Origin: Clostridia bacterium
GTDB lineage: Bacteria; Bacillota; Clostridia; Christensenellales; Aristaeellaceae
Assembly (NCBI GenBank): GCA_017412445.1
Contig: JAFPYA010000124.1
Span: 1-6,436, forward strand
Direction: 5' to 3'
Length of the DNA: 6,436 bases
This document shows, in pieces, positions 5,082 through 6,436 of this stretch (the stretch's first letter is position 1; each line of letters begins with the position of its first letter). The translations under genes and the position numbers were made by a program. Below the pieces are notes generated by a model. That model had not been told where the DNA came from. It did not search any database and saw nothing but the letters and a program-made list of their open reading frames with translations.

Positions 5082-6436
5082 TTATTTGTCGGAACGGGGC
5101 ATTTCAGTAAGCGCGTTTACCAGTTCCCAGTTGGAGGTTGAAACGGCGTTCTTCATCTCACTTTCCCAAACATCACGGGGTGCTTTGGCAGCATAGAGCC
5201 GGACTGTATCCAGTGCGTCTTTTCCGCCTGATGCAGCGCGGGTAAGAATCTCTCCTGCGTTGGCCGCGTCTGCGAAAGGGGAGAGATCGTTTGTCCTGTC
5301 CCAAAGTCCGCGCTCACATAAGCCGTTGACGAGGCCTTCAAATGCGCCGACGCTCATGTAAGGAACGGCGTTGAGCAGCATATCCCTTGCGTCTTCGCTT
5401 GTAAGCTCATTTGCGGCGGTCAAAGCGATTTCGGTCAGTAGCTTATCGTCGCTTATATGGTTTAGATTCTGTCTGAGCCAAATCCAGCTTTTGTTTTCAA
5501 GTGCCGCGCGGGCAAGCTTGTCCTTTTCGGCAGTCTCATCAGCGTGAGATTGATCCGACGTGTCATTCTGCGCGGGGGCTTCTGCTGCATCACAAGCGCT
5601 TCCTGGCTGCGACTGTTCAGCATCTGAAGCTTCCGTTTCTTCCTCGACATCTTCATGTGCGTCCGCAGTATAATCAGCTTCTTCGACGTCTTGAGCTTCG
5701 GATCCTTCGGTGCCGTCATCTTCAGGCTCAGCTTCTTCCTCGCTTGGCTCTGATGAAACAGGTTTTGCGCCTATCGCGTCCATGATCTTACCGAACAGGC
5801 TCCCTACGCCCTTGACGGTTTTGTCCGCTATATCGCTCAGGGTATTCAGGTTTACTGTCTTCTGCACGCCGCAGATGGTGTCTACGAGCACATCAACCAT
5901 GCCCTTTTTGAGGTAGGGAGCCAGCTTCTTTATCGCCGCAAGGTCGAGCTTGTCGAGGTTGGTAAGCATTAGCTTAAACAGAATATCCTGCCTGAGAAAC
6001 GGCGCGAAGGCAATTATCACATCGGCGGTCATATTGTCACGGTTTATTGCGGAAAGCATTTTATTGAGTGCTTCCGGGGTAATGAACGGGGCAAGCTTTA
6101 TAAGCGTAGAAGGCGGTACTTCGGTGTCATAATCCAGAAGGATTTTGCTCACCTTTTCACGGCTCATGAAGGGCGCGAGCTGTATCAGCGCTTCGAGGCT
6201 CAGCGTAAAGCTGTCGTCCTCGCTTGGCTTATTATCTTGCGCCTGCGCTTCATCGCCTACTTCGTTTGCACTATCGTCATCTGTCTTTTCGCTTGTGGAG
6301 CCTTTTGCCAGCTCGCTCGCTGTTTCAAAGACCTTATTTGCCTTTTTAATCAGCATGCTGCCTAAGCCCTTGGCGGTCTGGTACGTGTGATCAGCGGCAT
6401 CCTTGATACCTTCGATGATATAATCCAGCTCAGGGC
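5082..6436 (-). CDS. hypothetical alpha-helical repeat protein with acidic linkers (N-terminus beyond window)
   Basis: I do not recognise this family. 450 residues are visible. The frame stays open to the right edge and the sequence before the first ATG (6354-6356) still looks like protein, so the true start is probably outside. Numbering from that ATG, four tandem repeats of about 28 residues (54-166) share an L-A-P-[FY] motif with Pro at 62, 90, 119 and 147. An acidic, Ser/Ala-rich linker (198-280) follows, then a degenerate repeat block (about 297-408) with Pro at 332 and 360. A T-x-K-G-x-G-S-x-x-x-K segment lies before the N-terminal linker and again at 179-190. There is no signal peptide, membrane segment or catalytic motif in the visible part, so it is probably a cytoplasmic scaffold or binding protein. 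It ends 12 bases from a shared terminator, convergent with the MATE gene. A start at 6356 cannot be fully excluded. Confidence 0.85.
   Translation of the reverse strand, partial: PELDYIIEGIKDAADHTYQTAKGLGSMLIKKANKVFETASELAKGSTSEKTDDDSANEVGDEAQAQDNKPSEDDSFTLSLEALIQLAPFMSREKVSKILLDYDTEVPPSTLIKLAPFITPEALNKMLSAINRDNMTADVIIAFAPFLRQDILFKLMLTNLDKLDLAAIKKLAPYLKKGMVDVLVDTICGVQKTVNLNTLSDIADKTVKGVGSLFGKIMDAIGAKPVSSEPSEEEAEPEDDGTEGSEAQDVEEADYTADAHEDVEEETEASDAEQSQPGSACDAAEAPAQNDTSDQSHADETAEKDKLARAALENKSWIWLRQNLNHISDDKLLTEIALTAANELTSEDARDMLLNAVPYMSVGAFEGLVNGLCERGLWDRTNDLSPFADAANAGEILTRAASGGKDALDTVRLYAAKAPRDVWESEMKNAVSTSNWELVNALTEMPRSDK
5133..5468 (-). repeat. degenerate second block of helical repeats
   Basis: Residues about 297-408 carry A-V-P-Y at 330-333, L-S-P-F at 358-361 and L-Y-A-A at 387-390, spaced 28 and 29 residues, matching the period of the first block. 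The fragment ISDDKLLTEI (301-310) resembles the second helix of the first unit. This is a weaker match and rests mainly on spacing. Confidence 0.55.
5517..5765 (-). other. acidic low-complexity linker in the repeat protein
   Basis: Residues 198-280 are dominated by Glu, Asp, Ser and Ala with almost no large hydrophobics, and are expected to be disordered. They separate the conserved repeat block from the degenerate one. A shorter acidic stretch (residues about 18-50, 6207-6305) precedes the first block. Confidence 0.8.
5859..6197 (-). repeat. four tandem 28-residue L-A-P-F protein repeats
   Basis: Residues 54-166 (from the ATG at 6356) align as four units with L-A-P-F at 60-63 and 88-91, F-A-P-F at 117-120 and L-A-P-Y at 145-148, spaced 28, 29 and 28 residues. 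Each unit reads as helix, Pro-aromatic turn, helix. The repeats are divergent at DNA level. Confidence 0.85.

Noticed and set aside
6354..6356. ATG at 6356 as the true start of the repeat protein
   Set aside because: The frame is open to the window edge, the upstream residues look like protein and match a later internal segment, and the ribosome site is weak. The gene is treated as partial, though this start cannot be ruled out.

Overview
The window looks like chromosomal DNA from a Gram-positive anaerobe of the Bacillota, most likely class Clostridia. The gene families point that way: a DegV-type lipid-binding protein, a membrane-anchored VanW protein, an AlaX-L tRNA editing enzyme and a MATE exporter. 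So do the strong GGAGG ribosome binding sites, the near-consensus sigma-A promoters and the AT-rich intergenic DNA between genes of moderate GC. Genus cannot be told from this sequence. I see no mobile element, phage gene, CRISPR array, tRNA or rRNA, and no gene-free stretch above 300 bases.

Layout. On the minus strand, the left arm holds a VanW-family gene (693-2117) followed 42 bases later by a DegV-family gene (1-650) whose C-terminus runs off the left edge. A 195-base divergent control region (2118-2312) carries one good promoter for each direction. On the plus strand, an alanyl-tRNA editing gene (2313-3506) and a MATE transporter gene (3520-5019) form a tight two-gene operon with a 13-base gap. 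A 13-bp hairpin (5035-5069) separates it from a convergent minus-strand gene (5082 to beyond the right edge).

Function. AlaX-L hydrolyses mischarged tRNA-Ala, and the MATE protein exports small molecules. Nothing in the sequence links their substrates beyond co-transcription. VanW and DegV are envelope-facing and lipid-handling families of poorly defined role.

The least familiar item is the right-hand gene. It encodes an alpha-helical repeat protein with four tandem repeats of about 28 residues marked by an L-A-P-F motif. A long acidic linker follows, then a degenerate second block with similar spacing. A T-x-K-G-x-G-S segment precedes each acidic linker, so the protein looks like a duplicated module. 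I cannot assign it a function. The rest of the window is ordinary housekeeping and accessory content.
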